From positions 18,806,937-18,870,936 of the forward strand of contig JALIRH010000002.1 in NCBI GenBank assembly GCA_023055505.1: DNA of 64,000 bases, in the 5' to 3' direction. The translations under genes and the position numbers were made by a program. A model generated the notes under the pieces. It was not told where the DNA came from and ran no database searches. It worked only from the letters and a program-made list of their open reading frames with translations. Each line of letters starts with the position of its first letter. Position 1 is the first letter of the stretch. The stretch comes from Callipepla californica brunnescens (lineage: Eukaryota; Chordata; Aves; Galliformes; Odontophoridae). Below are positions 45,141 through 59,414 of the stretch, one piece after another.

Positions 45141-48100
45141 TTTAGGTACAGTCACGGTGCATGAGAAAGCAGTGTTCAAGAACAGATTGTTGGCCATAAG
45201 AAGGTAGTCCAAATATGCTTCATAGAGCATAGAATGAAGAGCTTACTAATTCTATATCTGGAACAAACTAACAGCTGAGAAAATGCTGTCAATTGACCAG
45301 TTTCCTTTCAAACAAATTCATATAAACGTGTTACCATGGAGTTCTCATGCCAAATCGGGAACATGCTGTGGAGAGAACTCCTGAGAGTTCCCATCTTGTC
45401 TGTTCAACAGCACAAGAAATCAATCCAGGAGTTATCTGGTGGGGAAGACTATTTGCACTGTATCCTGGCTAAGAAACAAGGCTTACAGAAGGAACTGCTG
45501 CTCAAGGAAGTCCCACAGAACAGCTCCCCAAGCAGTGCGAGGCTTTTTGCTTTACTTGTTTGCAGTGAGCTTCAGCAGTGCTCATGTTTCAGCCAAGCTC
45601 ACTGAAAGGAAGGCCTGCAAGGATTTGACCATCAGTTTGCACTGATTTTCTGCTAGTGCTTTTTTGGACCCACAGAATATAATTTCTGATGAGCTGTAGC
45701 TGTAGCTTTTCCTGCATCTCTGAGACCAATACGTTATAATTTCTGGTTAAATAAACAAGTTTATCTCTTTTTTACAAAATGCATCAATAAGTTGTAGGAT
45801 CTCCTGTGTTGGGCATTGCTGTGTGGTGCCTGGAAGGTTGAAATGGCACTAGTGAGGAAATGCTACTTGTAGGATTCATTCTACTTCTGTTCTCATCTCT
45901 GTCTCTTCTGAGAGTAGTATCTTTGGGGCAGGAGCTGACTTTTACTTTGAGTTCATCCCACACCCACAGGAAAAGAATCCCGCTCCATAGGCTTAAACAA
46001 AAGGACTTCTGACTTATTAACATATGTGAATAACCCCATGGAACCCTCAAGCCTAGCTGGGACAAGAGGTGCCATATGACCAAGCAGCCTGCAGGATATG
46101 TGATGGTTTGATTATTGGCACCATATTACAAGGTGAGCTGGCTTTATCCGAGCCATAGACTGTTAGTGCATGTGCAGTCGGGAGGCCTGTGCTATTCATC
46201 CCAGATGCTCTGATTTTGCTGGCTTGGCAGGGTTCAGGTTTTTTTGTAAAATTTCATCCTCAGTTGACAGCCTGAACTAAAATAAGGTCAAAGTAAAATA
46301 TATACCAAAACTGGAAATTAATATTCACAATGCTATAGTAAGTACTAATTTCAGCCACTGATTTTTAATAAAAGCAAAATATTAAATTCTACTTTACTTC
46401 CCACCAGGACAGCTAGCAAGAATCAGAATGGTACATAACTCAGACTGGGGATGCTTGTGCATAGATAGGAACCAGATAATGAGCAATTCTCAGCTTTTAT
46501 CCCATTGGGATGGAGAAAAGCATTCAGAGGGGCCTTCAGGGTACTGCCGTGATGTAAATCATTCCACCTCCACCATGAGTGATAAGCCAAGGAAACAGTA
46601 AGGTTGAATTATGTCATTCCTGAACACCACATGCTCCTATTGCTGCACTGAGATTTATACTACTTTACTACTGTAAGATACACACTTTGGAAATTAGCAT
46701 GCAGATATTTCACACCGCTCAGCTAACATTTGTTAACTTCTGAGATGTCATGTGTATGGCCTGCTCCCTGTCTTCCCTCTTCAGTGTTTGACAGCGATGG
46801 GGGCTGTGACAGAAATATGGCCAAGACGAGCAGTTAGCTCCAGATGTAGGCTGCCCCTGATTATAACTCCTGCATGCTGCTGATTGGTTTCAGTAAGTTT
46901 GGAAACCAGCATAAAACACATTTCTCTGAACTGCCGAACCTTCCAGTTTCTACCGCGTGTTATGATTCTGGCAGGAAATCTGGATGAGATGCCAAGATGA
47001 CAGAAAATTCAATATCCCATTGTAAAATGTTTATTGTTCGGTGTGTATATCCAAGTGCCCTTTCTGTTGCTAAGTTAACACAATTAAACAAATCCTCCAT
47101 CTGAACAGGAGCAGAGAATCCATCATCCATCCAGCTGCAGAATGCAGTGAGATGACTTTCAAAAGTGTGAGCATAACAGATTTATTCCTGCAAGGGCTTC
47201 AGATCCAGAATACTTTCCAATAACTTCAGCAGGGCTTCAACATTTCCTGATGCATAGTCACAACATTTTATTTAGGTGTTGGTGTTTTGGTTTTTTTTAA
47301 ATAATCATAGGACCATTAAGAAAACCTTGACTGAATACATTGTTTGCTTTCACAGTGTTAAGCTGTAGGATACAGGCTTGATCCTACACAAACAATGCCA
47401 TATTCTTTGCAGTTCTTATATCACAGTCATAGTAATAACTAGATGACAGGCATCAGATTTCTTTTTTCCTCTCTCCAAATATGTGTTTTAATGATTTCGA
47501 GAAATTACAAAATTTGCATGTGTATTTTAAAACCTTATGTGTGTCTGAATTTCACTAAACAATGCATCTTGTCATTTGGATAAAGTATTTCCATAGCAAT
47601 CTTACCAGAACTGTAGGGTTGCAAAAAATTACCTTTACAAATACATTATCTTCATTCATATTCTGCAAGGGCACGCTGTAGCTTCTCAGTTACGTAATTT
47701 ACAAATACGCAAAACCAGTGCATAATCCCTGATTAAATCATCTTTTTATTCCATCAGCAGGAACCTTTTATTAAAAGGCTTTTCCTTGTGTTAAAATAAA
47801 CATACCTATTTATCTTTTGCTTCCAAAAACAATGGCTGTGTTATAGAAACCAAAATAATTTTTATCAAGACTTTACAAAAACATCCTTGATTTCTGTTTG
47901 TTACCCATTACTACCTATTTTAACAATAAGTGTCTTAGCAAGGATGCTTGGCATTGCAAACTCCAGCAAGCTCACCTATATATGCATGAAGTGGACTTTC
48001 CTACGGAGCTGTGATTTCTTGCTGGACAGGCTAGATCTCCAGCAGCCACTGGGATTCCTCCAAGCCCTGGTATCTTTTCATTTGATGTCTTCAGGAGTTC

Positions 48101-51100
48101 CTACTGCTGTTCACTGTCTCTGGTCCTGCTGAAGAGTGATGGAGGACCAGACCCATGAGGACTGTAACCCATGGCTGCATGCTGGTTGTGCCATCCTATA
48201 GCCAGCATGCTTCTTTACAAGAGGTCACCAATGGCTGTGCACTTGGTCCTGTCTCAGTCCTTTATTATGCGTCTCAAACCTCACACAGAGCACGGCACAT
48301 TAAGCAATCAGCTGAGCAAATTAAGCCTAGGAGTGCAGTAGAGCATACTGCAGATAAAGGCAGCAAGCTGCTGGGAAAGCTGTGTGTGTGACCTTATCCA
48401 GCACTTGTCCTTTTCCAGCTGGCTGAGGCCAGTGATACTCTCACGAGGACTGCTGCGTACTTGCTCCTGGGGTTGGTGCCAAGATGCTGGAATTCTGCTG
48501 CTGTAACTGATGGACTCATCTAGGAACCTCTGAGTTAACATTAAATATTTCAAACAACTTGTTTATTCCCAAATACATTGGTGAGGATGTCCAGCCAGTG
48601 GTACAGGACTTCACAGTACGCAGATGTTACATAGCCTAAGACTGATAAAGTTAGGGAACAAATTTAGAATCAAATCAACTCTTAGAAAAGTTAGCCAGCG
48701 AATGTAATTTTCCACCAGAGTAGCAATGGGTGACTTGGCCTGCTACCTTGTCTGGTAGGAAATCTGCACCTGAGGAAGAGACCATTATACGTTGTAAGGA
48801 TACAACAGAACATGTGATTTACACGCAAAAACTCAGCTAAAATGCTTGCCCTGTCGTTGCCAAGTTCCCTAAAGCTGTAAGAGTGATCAGTGAGTACAGA
48901 ACATGGAAATACACTATGTGCATTTAGAGTATTATGTGCTTTTAGAAACCTGTTGCAGTGTAATTAGTGACTGGATAAGATCTTGTGTGACAGTTCTTGG
49001 TACCAAGTCCATTTCTCTGTCATCAAACAGGCAAAAGTTCATGTAGGTAGTTCATTTCAGCTCCAAGCAAGCAAAAAGCACTCTGAAAACACAGGATGCT
49101 ATTAAAACCAAATGGGGCTTTACTGTTGACCTTGAGAGAAATAAAAACAGACCCTTTGCTTAAAAGAGTCATCTGTAGTGAGAAGAAAGAGGTCTCTTAG
49201 CTTTCCTGCTGTCCACGTTGGATAGATTCACGTGTGTTTAAGCCTGTGCCCAAGCCAAAGGCTTTAACTGAAAGGTTTTACCTTTATTCCCGCACAGAAG
49301 TGTTTCTTCAGAATCCTTGCCAGCAGTTCTGTTGGAGTTTAGTGTAACCTTCTCAGTCTCACATTGGCAGGACTCCTCATTTCGCCTTCAAAGTCTATCA
49401 GTGACAGAGGTCTATGCATTTGTAAAATGATAGGGTGCTTTAGCTGAGTGAAAGTAGCAAAAGGTGGTCTTGCACTATCTTATTATAATGTTTTTCTTTT
49501 CAGAGGGAACCTGCAGTGACTTGTAAATTCACACCTCCAAGGCAGAAGGAATACTGATTTTTCCACTCTTGCTGCACTAGAAAATAAAACTGAAGTGGTT
49601 GGCTGGAAAAAGAAGGTGGATATAGAGTAGCTGTAAGTGAAGTGGGAGAGAAACAGCATTTGGTGTGATCAGACTGGGAGAAGAAATAAAATCATCTACA
49701 TCGAGAGTTTGGAAGAACTGGTGTATAGAACCGCCATTGCAAGAACAGAGATTTTAGAAATCTCCCAAGCTAGCGGTGCTCCAATTTGACAGCAGAACAG
49801 TAGGCACCGTACCCAAGCTTATTAAAAAGACTAAGATTATCTTGGCAGTCAAAGACTCATCAGTCTTTCTGCAGTCGTGCACAATCTTTAGAACAAGTTT
49901 TGAAGAAAAGAATAATTAAGACCCGCAGGTAAGTAGAAAATGATATAAGATAAAGTGATTATGATGAATTCAGCTGGTATCTCTTACTGATTTTCCAGAC
50001 ATAACTCATGTACCTGGACACTGAATTGGAGAGCTAATTTATTAAATCAGGTTGATTTGATCACTTGTGATCACCTTGGCCTTGGAGTGGAGGAGACAGC
50101 CATAGAAGTGGATCTGCAGAGTAGGGAAGGAGCCAGCACAGCTCATCCTGAAGAATTACTGAGTGAGAAGGAAACTAATATTGGCATTCCTCATGGTTTT
50201 GGACCTGATCCTGTTAAAGACTTTCATTTATTACCATAACACTTGCTAATGAAGTTTTGAAGTGCTGGCAGCATGGATGAGGAATGAAATACAAATGTAC
50301 TGCATAGCACTGGTGACCAAAGCAGTGGAAATAAGATGGCATTGTCTGGGGCAGAATGCAAACCATGTTTTAGGGATGAGCTGTTTGGATGTCAGATATC
50401 AAAACCAAGGAGTCAGTAAGGCTTCTTTGTCGGTAATACAGGAGAAGCACTTCTGGAAAGCAATTCAGCCTTACTGCCTCAGACAATGATCTGAAGTGAA
50501 TCACTTGTGGCAGTGTTACTCTTCTGCACTGGAGATATCTGTGAAACATGTCTGGTTAGTCAAGGTTATGTCAGATCCGCCCCGACCTTAAGAAGAGTGC
50601 CTGCTCCAAAAAGGTCACCCATAGATCTGAGACAGCTGCAGAGAGAAGGAATGAGAGTAATACCTGACCATGTTGTGCCTGTGATGGTGTGGTCATGAAA
50701 AAAGCAACTAGATAATGTATGTATTGGAGGAGACCTTTCTAAAGCAGAGTATTGGTAATTTCCAGGGACACACACTCGGAACTCCTCAGTGTGCAGTTCA
50801 GGTGACCTACACTCAAAGCAAAGGAACTTGGATTGTGACATGCAGATAAAGCTTCAAAAGTCAGTGTGAGAATGGAAATCATATTTTATTAGCAGCATAT
50901 AGAGGATCTTCGCACCTGAGAAGATCTTAATCTCATTAAGAATACATTGAGACTCAAAATATAAAGGTCTGTAGCTATCAAAGTTGTTGATATTGCCCGA
51001 CAAGCATTTTAAATTGTTTCTTGACATGCTCAACAGGTGTAATACTCCTTATAGGAGAGGATCTTTTTCTACCAGACGGTTGGTGAGAGTGACCAGTTTT

Positions 51101-52208
51101 GTCTCTCCATTTTTCTTTTTGTATTCCCTTCTGATCTTCCCCTCCCTTTTCAAACATGAGTCCTTTAAAAACAGACTATAAAAAATATCCTTTCAATGTT
51201 TGTGATCCAAGACGTTTCCTGTTTTTTGTTGTTGTTTGTTCATTTGTTTCCAGAATTAAATGTAGTGAGGAGTCTTACAGAAACATTTTCCCCCTGTTAA
51301 TAAGACCCTTATAATGAGATGCTACAGTCTCCTCTGCATTTCTAGCTGAAGCTTCAATCTTGTATGTACTCCAGCATGCTCTCAGTATTAGCCTGTCAAA
51401 GTAGATGTAATTGTGAAGGTTATTTTCTATTGGAAAACTGTCAGTCTTGCCCAAGAAATACCAGTGGCTGAATGCCAGGAACTTCTGTGCAGAAGAGGCT
51501 GTCAGGGGAGTTCTGGTGCTTGGGCTACAGAAATAGCAAAGTGACAGACACTGGAAGTATTTGGTAGGCAGTAAAGTGGTATTTATCTATGACAACACAA
51601 ATGTAAAGGAGAACTTCCTTTCCCACTTCAAGTCTGCTTATATTCTCCTTTACCATAACATCCAGGAGATGCTTTACAGATAAGCCTATGGTGGAAGCTG
51701 AGTAAGTGAGTGATGCTTCTTGACTGGTTACAAACATGCCAACTTGTGGCTGTCTTTAGGAATCAGCCCCACATCATTACAGCCTGTCTTTGGTGTGTAA
51801 GAGCTACTTGATATTGCTTTGGCATTTTTACAGCATTCTCAGATGGAAATTTGCAAGTGCAAATGAAGTATAGGGAAAAAAGAATATTTAAGATTTGCAT
51901 TAGAGAACTGCAATTGAGTTATTTCTGTGAGCTTTTAAAGCTCTTGATTTCTGATAAAAATCAAATATGCAAACAAATCAGAGTTCTGAATTCAGACTGC
52001 TTGCCACAGATTGGTGAGGACTGCTTGCCACAGATTGGTAAGTGAGGATTGTGCCCTCCCAGCAGTGTGGTCCAGTTGATCCTCTCTGCTGCAGCAGGGG
52101 ATTTCATGGATTTGAAAAAGTAAGAGAAAATAGAGCAGATGGAGCAGATTCTTCTTGGTGACTGTCAGTGAAAGGACATGGAGTGAGCATAGATTGAAAT
52201 AAAGGAGG
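45141..52208. other. long unassigned AT-rich stretch
   Basis: Seven kilobases show no CR1, exon or RNA gene that I can support. From about 46084 to 47886 no open frame of 60 codons exists on either strand. Within it 46640-47060 has a cluster of ATTTGTTAAC, TGTTTATTG and ATGCTGCTGATTGG words without any repeat look. A 24-bp tandem duplication near the right end is listed separately. Confidence 0.5.
51995..52042 (+). repeat. 24-bp tandem duplication with splice-donor-like ends
   Basis: Copies at 51995-52018 and 52019-52042 share GACTGCTTGCCACAGATTGG and differ at one base (GGTGAG versus GGTAAG). The second copy therefore ends in GGTAAGTGAG, close to a consensus 5' splice site. No exon context supports splicing here. 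Confidence 0.9.
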
Positions 52209-52280
52209 TGAGGGTGGTGGAGCACTGGCATGGGGTGCCTTTGGAGGTTCAGGAGTCTTAGTCCTTGGAGATGCTTAAAT
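52209..52280 (+). mobile_element. faint CR1 relic
   Basis: GAGGGTGGTGGAGCACTGGC and then TTAGTCCTTGGAGATGCTTA match the RVVEHW..LPxEV..SxSLEML region of ORF2 with many differences. No 3' UTR or tail is left. It is the most diverged CR1 call in this list. Confidence 0.6.
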
Positions 52281-55200
52281 TCCAGCAGAAATTGTTCTGT
52301 CATTCTGGGTAAGATAGTGAAATTCTGAAATGAGACAGGTTTTTTTGCAGAATCAGATGAGGCCACTGTATATCTGACATCAAATCCTTTTTGTTGGTTA
52401 AGGACAGACAGTGTCTCAGGTGTAAGTATAGAGTTTTAGGACAATCAGACAGGTTTCCTCAACTTCGGGAGAGATTACTTCAGCATAAATCAGGTCAGTA
52501 GAAAATCTAGCAAGTCCAGTCTGGGGACTTCTCTTTCCTAAAAGTTTGTTTGTTTGTTTTAAACCCCTAACCTACAGGTTAACATGCCTTCAAATGAATG
52601 AGGTTAGGAGTAGAGACCATCCCATTCCCAGATTCCTCCTTGACTGGAGGAGCAGATAGATTAGGTCTTCAAGGAAGAACGCAATAGATTTTCTATGAAA
52701 TTCTGGTACGGTATTGTTTTAATGTTGTTAAAATTGTCTGAGGACAATTGTCTGAGTGTTGTCCTTGATGGATCTTCTGTTGATGCCAACAGCTTTTCTG
52801 ATAAAGCACTGTGACAGTGTGGCGGCTGAGAAATGACAGAGTCCATAATGGACAACCCAGAATACTACATCCTGTCTACTTTTCCTGCACAGAAATACAA
52901 AAGAAGATTCTGGCTTTTCCATTTGTGTGTGGTTCACAGACTCTCAGATATGCTCCTTCCCCAAGAACTTCACACAGCTCAGGCTCAGCTCTTACTCATA
53001 CAAGGAGGAGTGCCAGTGAAAAGCATTGTCTGTCATCTTTAGATTTTTCCTGATGGCTTAATGAGTGCTGTGATAGTGCAGGCTGCTGAGAAGTGCTGTT
53101 GGGGGCATTATGAGAATGCAGTGAACTTTTACAGCTTTTCTAGAAAGAAGAACAGGAGCAAAGAGGCAGCAGCCAGCAGTTCTTCAAGACAGCAAGAGGT
53201 GTGAGACTCCTCTGTGGGGGATCTCCCTTACTGACTCATTTGAGCTGTACTCCCACTTTTCATTTGAAATTGAACCTCTACCCCTCCTGTGACTATAGAT
53301 GTCCCTACCAGAGTTGACATCACCCTTGTACCTCTCTCTCACGAGCACATGTAGGTGGTGCTAACTTTGCACGTGAAAACACTGCGGTGTGCTCAGCCCT
53401 GCTCTTTTGTTCTGGTAGTGGTCACCATTGAATATGTGCTTTTATTTGTGCTGTCAGAAATGTTTCCACCATAGCAAACAGAAGGACCAAGAGTGCTGCC
53501 TAGGTGAATTATCCTCCTACCATACAGTAACTAAAATCAGGCAGCAGAGCTGCTGGTTCTAAGTCTGTTTTGGAGTGCAGACTTGCTATTTGTTGCCTTT
53601 TAAACCTCTGAGAGACAGACTTTCAGTACAATTGAAACAATGTGAATCAGTGAGAAAATGGTGGCTGGTAAACATGAATCAGACTGCCAAAACATGAAAC
53701 AAAAAAGCCTTCCGACAGGGCTCCTTGGTAACTGTACCAAGAGTGTTTCAGATGGAGGGCACACTGACTTACAGGAAGGTGCTGCTTATCAGCTGTTCTC
53801 CACATAGATATACTGATAGTGACAACACACGGCCACCCCAGGTGGGTGACACCTCTCTGAGACACAAAGGGAAGGAGGAAAAAGACCTGAAATTAGGAAC
53901 TTCTGCAATACTTACCCTTAGGTCAGTTCACTCCTTTACCTCTCATTTGGGTGCACCCCTTCCATTGTCTCCCTCAGGAGTGGGATGAATGTAGGCTGAA
54001 TTTGTGGTTGAGCCCTCACATGACGTGAAGTCTGGAGCTGCCCAGGTTTGACTGTTTTGATCCTAAATCCTGACTGCAGGCGCATCTTTCGCAGGAAAAG
54101 TCTTGGTGCGAAGCGGCAACCCATTTATGTCTATTGTTGCTTGGAAGGTTCCTGAACAGTGCTTAGTCATGATGGATCGAGTCCTGTATGGAGACAAGAA
54201 CCAGGGATTCCAGGCATATCTGGAATTACAAATTCCTGCTTCTTAACCCACGGCCTTTTGCTGTTAGACAGAACAGGCATACCAGGAGCTGATAACTAAA
54301 CCCAGCCCCTCACTTCTGCGTAAACAGGATGTGGAAGCACACACCCAGCAAGGTTTAATGACAGTTCACCTGAAAAATGAGTCAACAGATCAGCATCTTG
54401 AGGACAGAGTGGAAATCTGTTCCCCAGTGCTAAGCAGGGCTGAAAACTAATCTTTTATTGTGGAAACACAGTACAGTCTGCAGCACCAAGGCTGGAGTTG
54501 GGCTGGTTTCAGCAGCATAGGTAGAGCTGATTTAATCAATGGTAGTTTAACACACATCTCAGTTGCTGTTGTCACCACTGCTGCTTCATCCTGGCAGAGA
54601 TGTCACCAGATCTTCTCAGCTGGTATGGTGTCCTCAAAGATGAGTCCCTCAGAAATATCCACTGACAGAAGTGATGTTGCATGTAAAGAATAAGATCAGG
54701 GTTGAGATATCCAGAGTGAAAAATATCCAAGAACTCAATGATAATTGGAGAGCTATTTTTGTGCAGAAATGTTCCATGGGTGTTTATTTTCTCTGAACTG
54801 AAAAAATCAAAGGCATGATGCGGAAGAAAGACGTGCTTGTTGTAGGCACTGGAGAAATTATGCTACAACAATTAGCTTTTATGCAAAGATTAATCCTTAA
54901 ACAGAGATACAGGTCTCTTTTTAACATCGCTTGACTTTTCCACAGGAGGTTTTTTATTTATAAGTGGCTGTTCCTGCTCACACAGAAAACTTCTCTCTCT
55001 TCATCTGCTTCCCTGGAGACTTCTGAACTTGTCAACAACCCGATCTCCCAGCCAGAGGAACACTTCCCCACTGCGCAATGAAAATTTATCAGCTTGTCCT
55101 TCAGCATGTCTCAACAACTCAGGGATTATTAACTCATCTTTCAAGTGATTAATACTCCTGGGTGTTTGAGAGGCACAGCTCCAGAGCTTGTGAGGTGCTT

Positions 55201-58200
55201 GGAGGCCCTGGAAAAGACAGCACAACAGGAATGCAAAACGCGATAGTTTGGGCTGAGAGCCAGGCTCACCCCAATCTCATTCAAGTCCTGCACCACCCCA
55301 TTTGGGTCCCATTTTGTCTGGCATCTGTAGGTCCCACAACAAAGAAGATGAACAGCCCTTTTTATCTCCTTGCTTTATGAGACAATCCAGATCTGCAGAT
55401 TCTTGAGGGAGTACATCTGAGCAGGAGTCATTTCACTTAGCGCTGTCTAATTATAGTCATGTTGACAGCCAGAGTTGTAACTCCCCTGCTAAGAGATTTT
55501 TCGTATTCATCAGCAGGCTCCTCATTGGTGGCTGCAGAATACCTGTCAGTCACGGTAATTACTGATTTGTTTTAACTTGCCTCAGAAGCATTCCTAGAAT
55601 TTACGGTTGTGCTGTGAGTCGACACAGGCCTCGTTTTTCCAGCTTTGCCTTGTACTGTGACAGGGGAATGGCATAAATGCAGTGTATATATATAGTCTTC
55701 ATGGTACATCTCTAAGACAAGTGAAGCGCTGAGGAAATCTATGATTGTGATGCGTGTGTGTTTGTGCCACTACCAATGCAAGCAGCACCTTGCTATTAAA
55801 TCGCTCCTGGGATCACTCTTCAGCTATTCCTGAACTGTGAACCTGTACAATGATGGAGCATGCATACAGTCTTCCAGGAGACCTGCTCAGTCTGTCCTTG
55901 CACATATGGCTGAGGCAGCTAACAGGGCTGTGGCATTCAGGCAGGGTTAAGCTGAGCAAAAACAGGAACAGGAACCCTCCCAACTCCTATGCGTGGCAGA
56001 AGAAGGGGATTCATGTGCGCCACCTCAGCTCTGGTGCATTGCTTCCACAGTCCCCGTGGAGACCAGTGCGAAAGCATGAAGCATTTTAGCCAACAGAAAT
56101 TTCAGAGTTCAGAAGAGGATCAATCACTGTGCCATATTACAACTATGTTAATAGCATGTGGGAATGCCGAAGCAGTCAGTTCCCTGCAGGAGAAGGACTG
56201 CTCTGGCTTCTGGTGCTGCTGTTTAACTCATGGACCTATCACACAGGCAGTCCTGCTACTAGTCCTTGAATCCAGATGATCTCCCTTTCACCAAAAAGAA
56301 ATTTTGATTTGATGAACAGGCTGATGTGTAAAGCGTGACCTTTCCCTGTGTGAAGCACTCACTCACTGGATGTATTATTTATTGGTTTTTGGGGTTGTTT
56401 TTTTTTTTTTTTTTTTCTTTCCAGAGGCAGACATGTCTATTCCATCAGGAAGGTTAAACAAGAAGATGTTTAAAAATTCATGTAAGTGCAAATGCAGTCC
56501 CTATGACTGTAGCAATTCTCTCTTTTAACTACACATTAAAGAGCAAGATGTGGCTGCACTGGAGGATAAATGAGAGCTTGTTTGATGCAGGACTGACAGC
56601 TCATTGTTTTCCATTGCTGGCTGAATGTGCATTTGAAATGGTCTCCAGCACTGTCCTCAGGCTCACCTGCTATCCATCTGCCCTCTGAAATTGGTCCTGT
56701 ATGTGTAGGGCACCTCTGTCTGCCACACCAGCAGCTGAGCTGCATTCCTTGGAGGAGACACAATCTCACCTTGGCCTGCCTTTGCCTGTGCTCCAGTATC
56801 TGAAAGGTGGCTCACAGCACAGCTGAGACCTTTTCTGTCTGTGGAGAGGAGGCTCACCAGGGGCGTGCTGGGGATTAGGTGATGCCAGGTGCTTGGGGCA
56901 GCTTGACTCTGCAAGGGCCTCACTGGGCTTCTCAGGGCCTATTGTGAAGAGTACAGGCAGAGAATAGGCTCTTCGTTCTGGAAGCGTCTTCCTCTTCTCT
57001 CCCTCAGGGTGATGCTAGAGATTGCATTCAGACGTGTTTATTCTTGCTCCAAAGCATCTTCACATATGAGTGGCTAATTCATGTAGTTCTCTCCTTTTCT
57101 CTCCTCTCTCTTTCAGATGGTGTCAATGCAGCTTAAATTTTTGCAGAGATTGGTTAAATAATGATTCCAACAGATGCAAGAGAAAAAAATGCCAGTGGAT
57201 TATGGCAAAACAGAAAAAAAATACCAAGAAATTATCTCATTTGATTGGAAATAGTACATTATATACCCTAGTGAATCCTTCAGAACTAAAAAAATGTGCA
57301 TGAATAATGTAAATCAGAACAGTGGTTTGTACTCATCTTTCCAGGGAAATCCATCCTGACAGTTGCTTGGATTTGCCTCTTCTGGCTATTTGTGCGAGCG
57401 ACTTAGAACTCTCCTGACTGCCTGTTCAGTCAAGGAAAAAACAAGAATAAAACCATGGGATCTTACGTGTCCTGTTATAAAATCTGACAGTGCCAGTCCC
57501 AACACAGGGCACTGCTCTCCTGCTCCCAACCAAGACTATTTAGAACCCCATTCCTCAGCTCTGGCTGCCAACACTGCTCTCTGATTTATGCTGAGCAACA
57601 CAGTCATTAATGCACATTGAGGAAATTTAAGTTCCTTCATAATCAGGTGTAATCAGTAATGAAGGATAAGAATAGTAAGTAAAAACTGCAGCCCAAGTGA
57701 TAAAAATAGGCTGAAGTAGTGCAGAGCTGGAAGGCAGCAGTGCTTGGGGCTGCCAGAGCAGGACCTGAGTGCTCCTCCCACATATGTACTCACAGTGTCT
57801 GCACAAGGTGCTGTTTAACACTCTGTGCTTCATGAAACAGGGTTTCTCTACCAGTAGAAGCATTTTTTTCCATAAGCCTTGCGAGCCCTGGAGGAAAGGA
57901 CAGAATCAATAGTGTTTGCATGCAGGCATGAGAACCCCTATCCCACACCTCATTTTGCAGAGCCAGTTCAGAGGCTGCTGGTCTGATCAGGTCCAGGTCA
58001 CAGCTTCTTGCAGGCATTTAGCACCCATGTCACCTCCTTCTCCCTTGGTGAGAGCAGCCTGGTGCCTGCTGGCAGGCAGCTGAGCTCTGCCAGCACCCGG
58101 CTCCTTGTCCTCAAAGCCCTCTCAGATGCATCACTGAGCACAAAGCACTGTCCTCTCCTCTGACCCTGGTGACAGCAAGTGTAATGCCCATGATATACTC

Positions 58201-59000
58201 TTATTACCATAGTAACTCAGCCAAGAGCTGGCGATTGCACAAGAGGATGCCTAAGGAAGAAATCAGCTCTGCTACCTGGACACATTATCCCTGTTGCACC
58301 TCCTTTGAAGGTTTCCTCTGGCACACAGTGAGAGCAAATTACTGCATGGATCCAAGCCCGTGCTTGCAAGCAGTTTTCCCAAAGGCTTCAACCATTTTAC
58401 ATCTAACTGAAAAATAATGTACATCCTATTAGAAGAAGCTGATTTTTTTAGCTGGGGTCTGCTTGACTTCCATGTCCATTGAAGCAAGGACATGAGGTGC
58501 CACTTGATCTGTCCCACCTGCAAGAACATGGGCATATCCACTGCTGTTCTGTCATGGAAGCTGCTCCACGTGGAGAGGCCGACGTCAGCCTTTCGCTGAG
58601 TGTGAGCAGCCACAGCCTCTACATGAGGGTTACCTTTGTCTTCCTGTATGTTCCTTCCCACAAATGTCTGTCAACTCTGGTGCTGAAGGGTGAAAGGACC
58701 TTGGCCTGAGTTGTGGTGAAAGGATATACCATCCAACCCAAAACCTCATGATAACAGCTAACATTTCATGCATTTGTATTCACGGTGCCCCAGGGGCATG
58801 CAGCCATTGCCACATCTGCAAGGAGGCACACGAGGGCTGAGGACAACGAAGCCCACCGGGAACAGTGGCAGTGGTAGACACCAGGGCACTGTCAGGTCCT
58901 TTCAAGCTCTGTCCTTCCAGCAGCCCAGACACCTGCCCTGGTAATGCAGGAAAAACTTGTCACTGGTGTGGGGGATTGGCTGATACGGGATGCATCAAGA
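52281..59000. other. long unassigned stretch
   Basis: No mobile element tail, RNA gene or recognised exon occurs in 6.7 kb. A T19 run lies at 56398-56416. A minus-strand peptide at 55001-55225 with HLKDELIIPELLRHAEGQAD and EVFLWLGDRVVDKF looks protein-like but has no known family and no splice support. The segment 55430-55620 is rich in ATTA/TAAT words. Confidence 0.5.
56398..56416 (+). repeat. T19 homopolymer
   Basis: Nineteen T residues follow GGGGTTG and precede CTTTCCAGAGGCAG. A pyrimidine tract ending in CCAG is acceptor-like on the plus strand, but no exon follows that I can recognise. Confidence 0.85.
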
Positions 59001-59414
59001 ATGGTGTTGCTAGCTGGGAGAGGGAAGTGATTGTCCCACTTTACACTTGCACTGTGCAGCCTCATCTTGAGTACTGTGGGCGGTCCAAGTTACCACAGTA
59101 CAGAAACGTCATAAAGATATTAAAGAGCATCCAAAGGAGGGCTACAAAGATGGAGAAGGTTCTGGAGGGTGAAATGTATGAGGAGTGCTGGGGCTGCTGG
59201 CTGTGTGTAGCACAGAGCAGAGGAGCTGAGGGGAGGCCTGATGGCAGCCGCAGCTCTCACAGGAAGCAGAGAGTGCCGGAGCTCAGGGAGTGTTTGGACA
59301 GTGCTCTCAGAATTTGGTTTGATTTTTGGTGGTCTTCGGTGGGGCCAAGAACTGGATTCGATGATCCTTGTGGGTCCCTTCCAATTCAAGATTCTATGAC
59401 TCTATAGTTCTATG
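59001..59414 (+). mobile_element. CR1 LINE fragment with internal deletion
   Basis: The plus strand encodes REVIVPLYTCTVQPHLEYCG and SIQRRATKMEKVLEGEMYE, blocks of the ORF2 C terminus further upstream than in most copies. It then jumps to a LRECLDSALR-like piece and the 3' UTR ATTCGATGATCCTTGTGGGT and CCCTTCCAATTC. The HWNRLPREV block is missing. The tail at 59388-59414 has three degraded octamers. Confidence 0.93.

Noticed and set aside
50057..50698. chain of three plus-strand frames (50057-50239, 50262-50489, 50507-50698)
   Set aside because: I considered a decayed retroelement gene. No motif of reverse transcriptase, integrase, protease or nucleocapsid zinc knuckle is present, and the frames are separated by stops.
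58270..58710. overlapping frames on both strands with repeat-like text near ACATCTAACTGAAAAATAAT
   Set aside because: I considered a mariner-type DNA transposon. No transposase motif or terminal inverted repeat could be seen, so no call was made.
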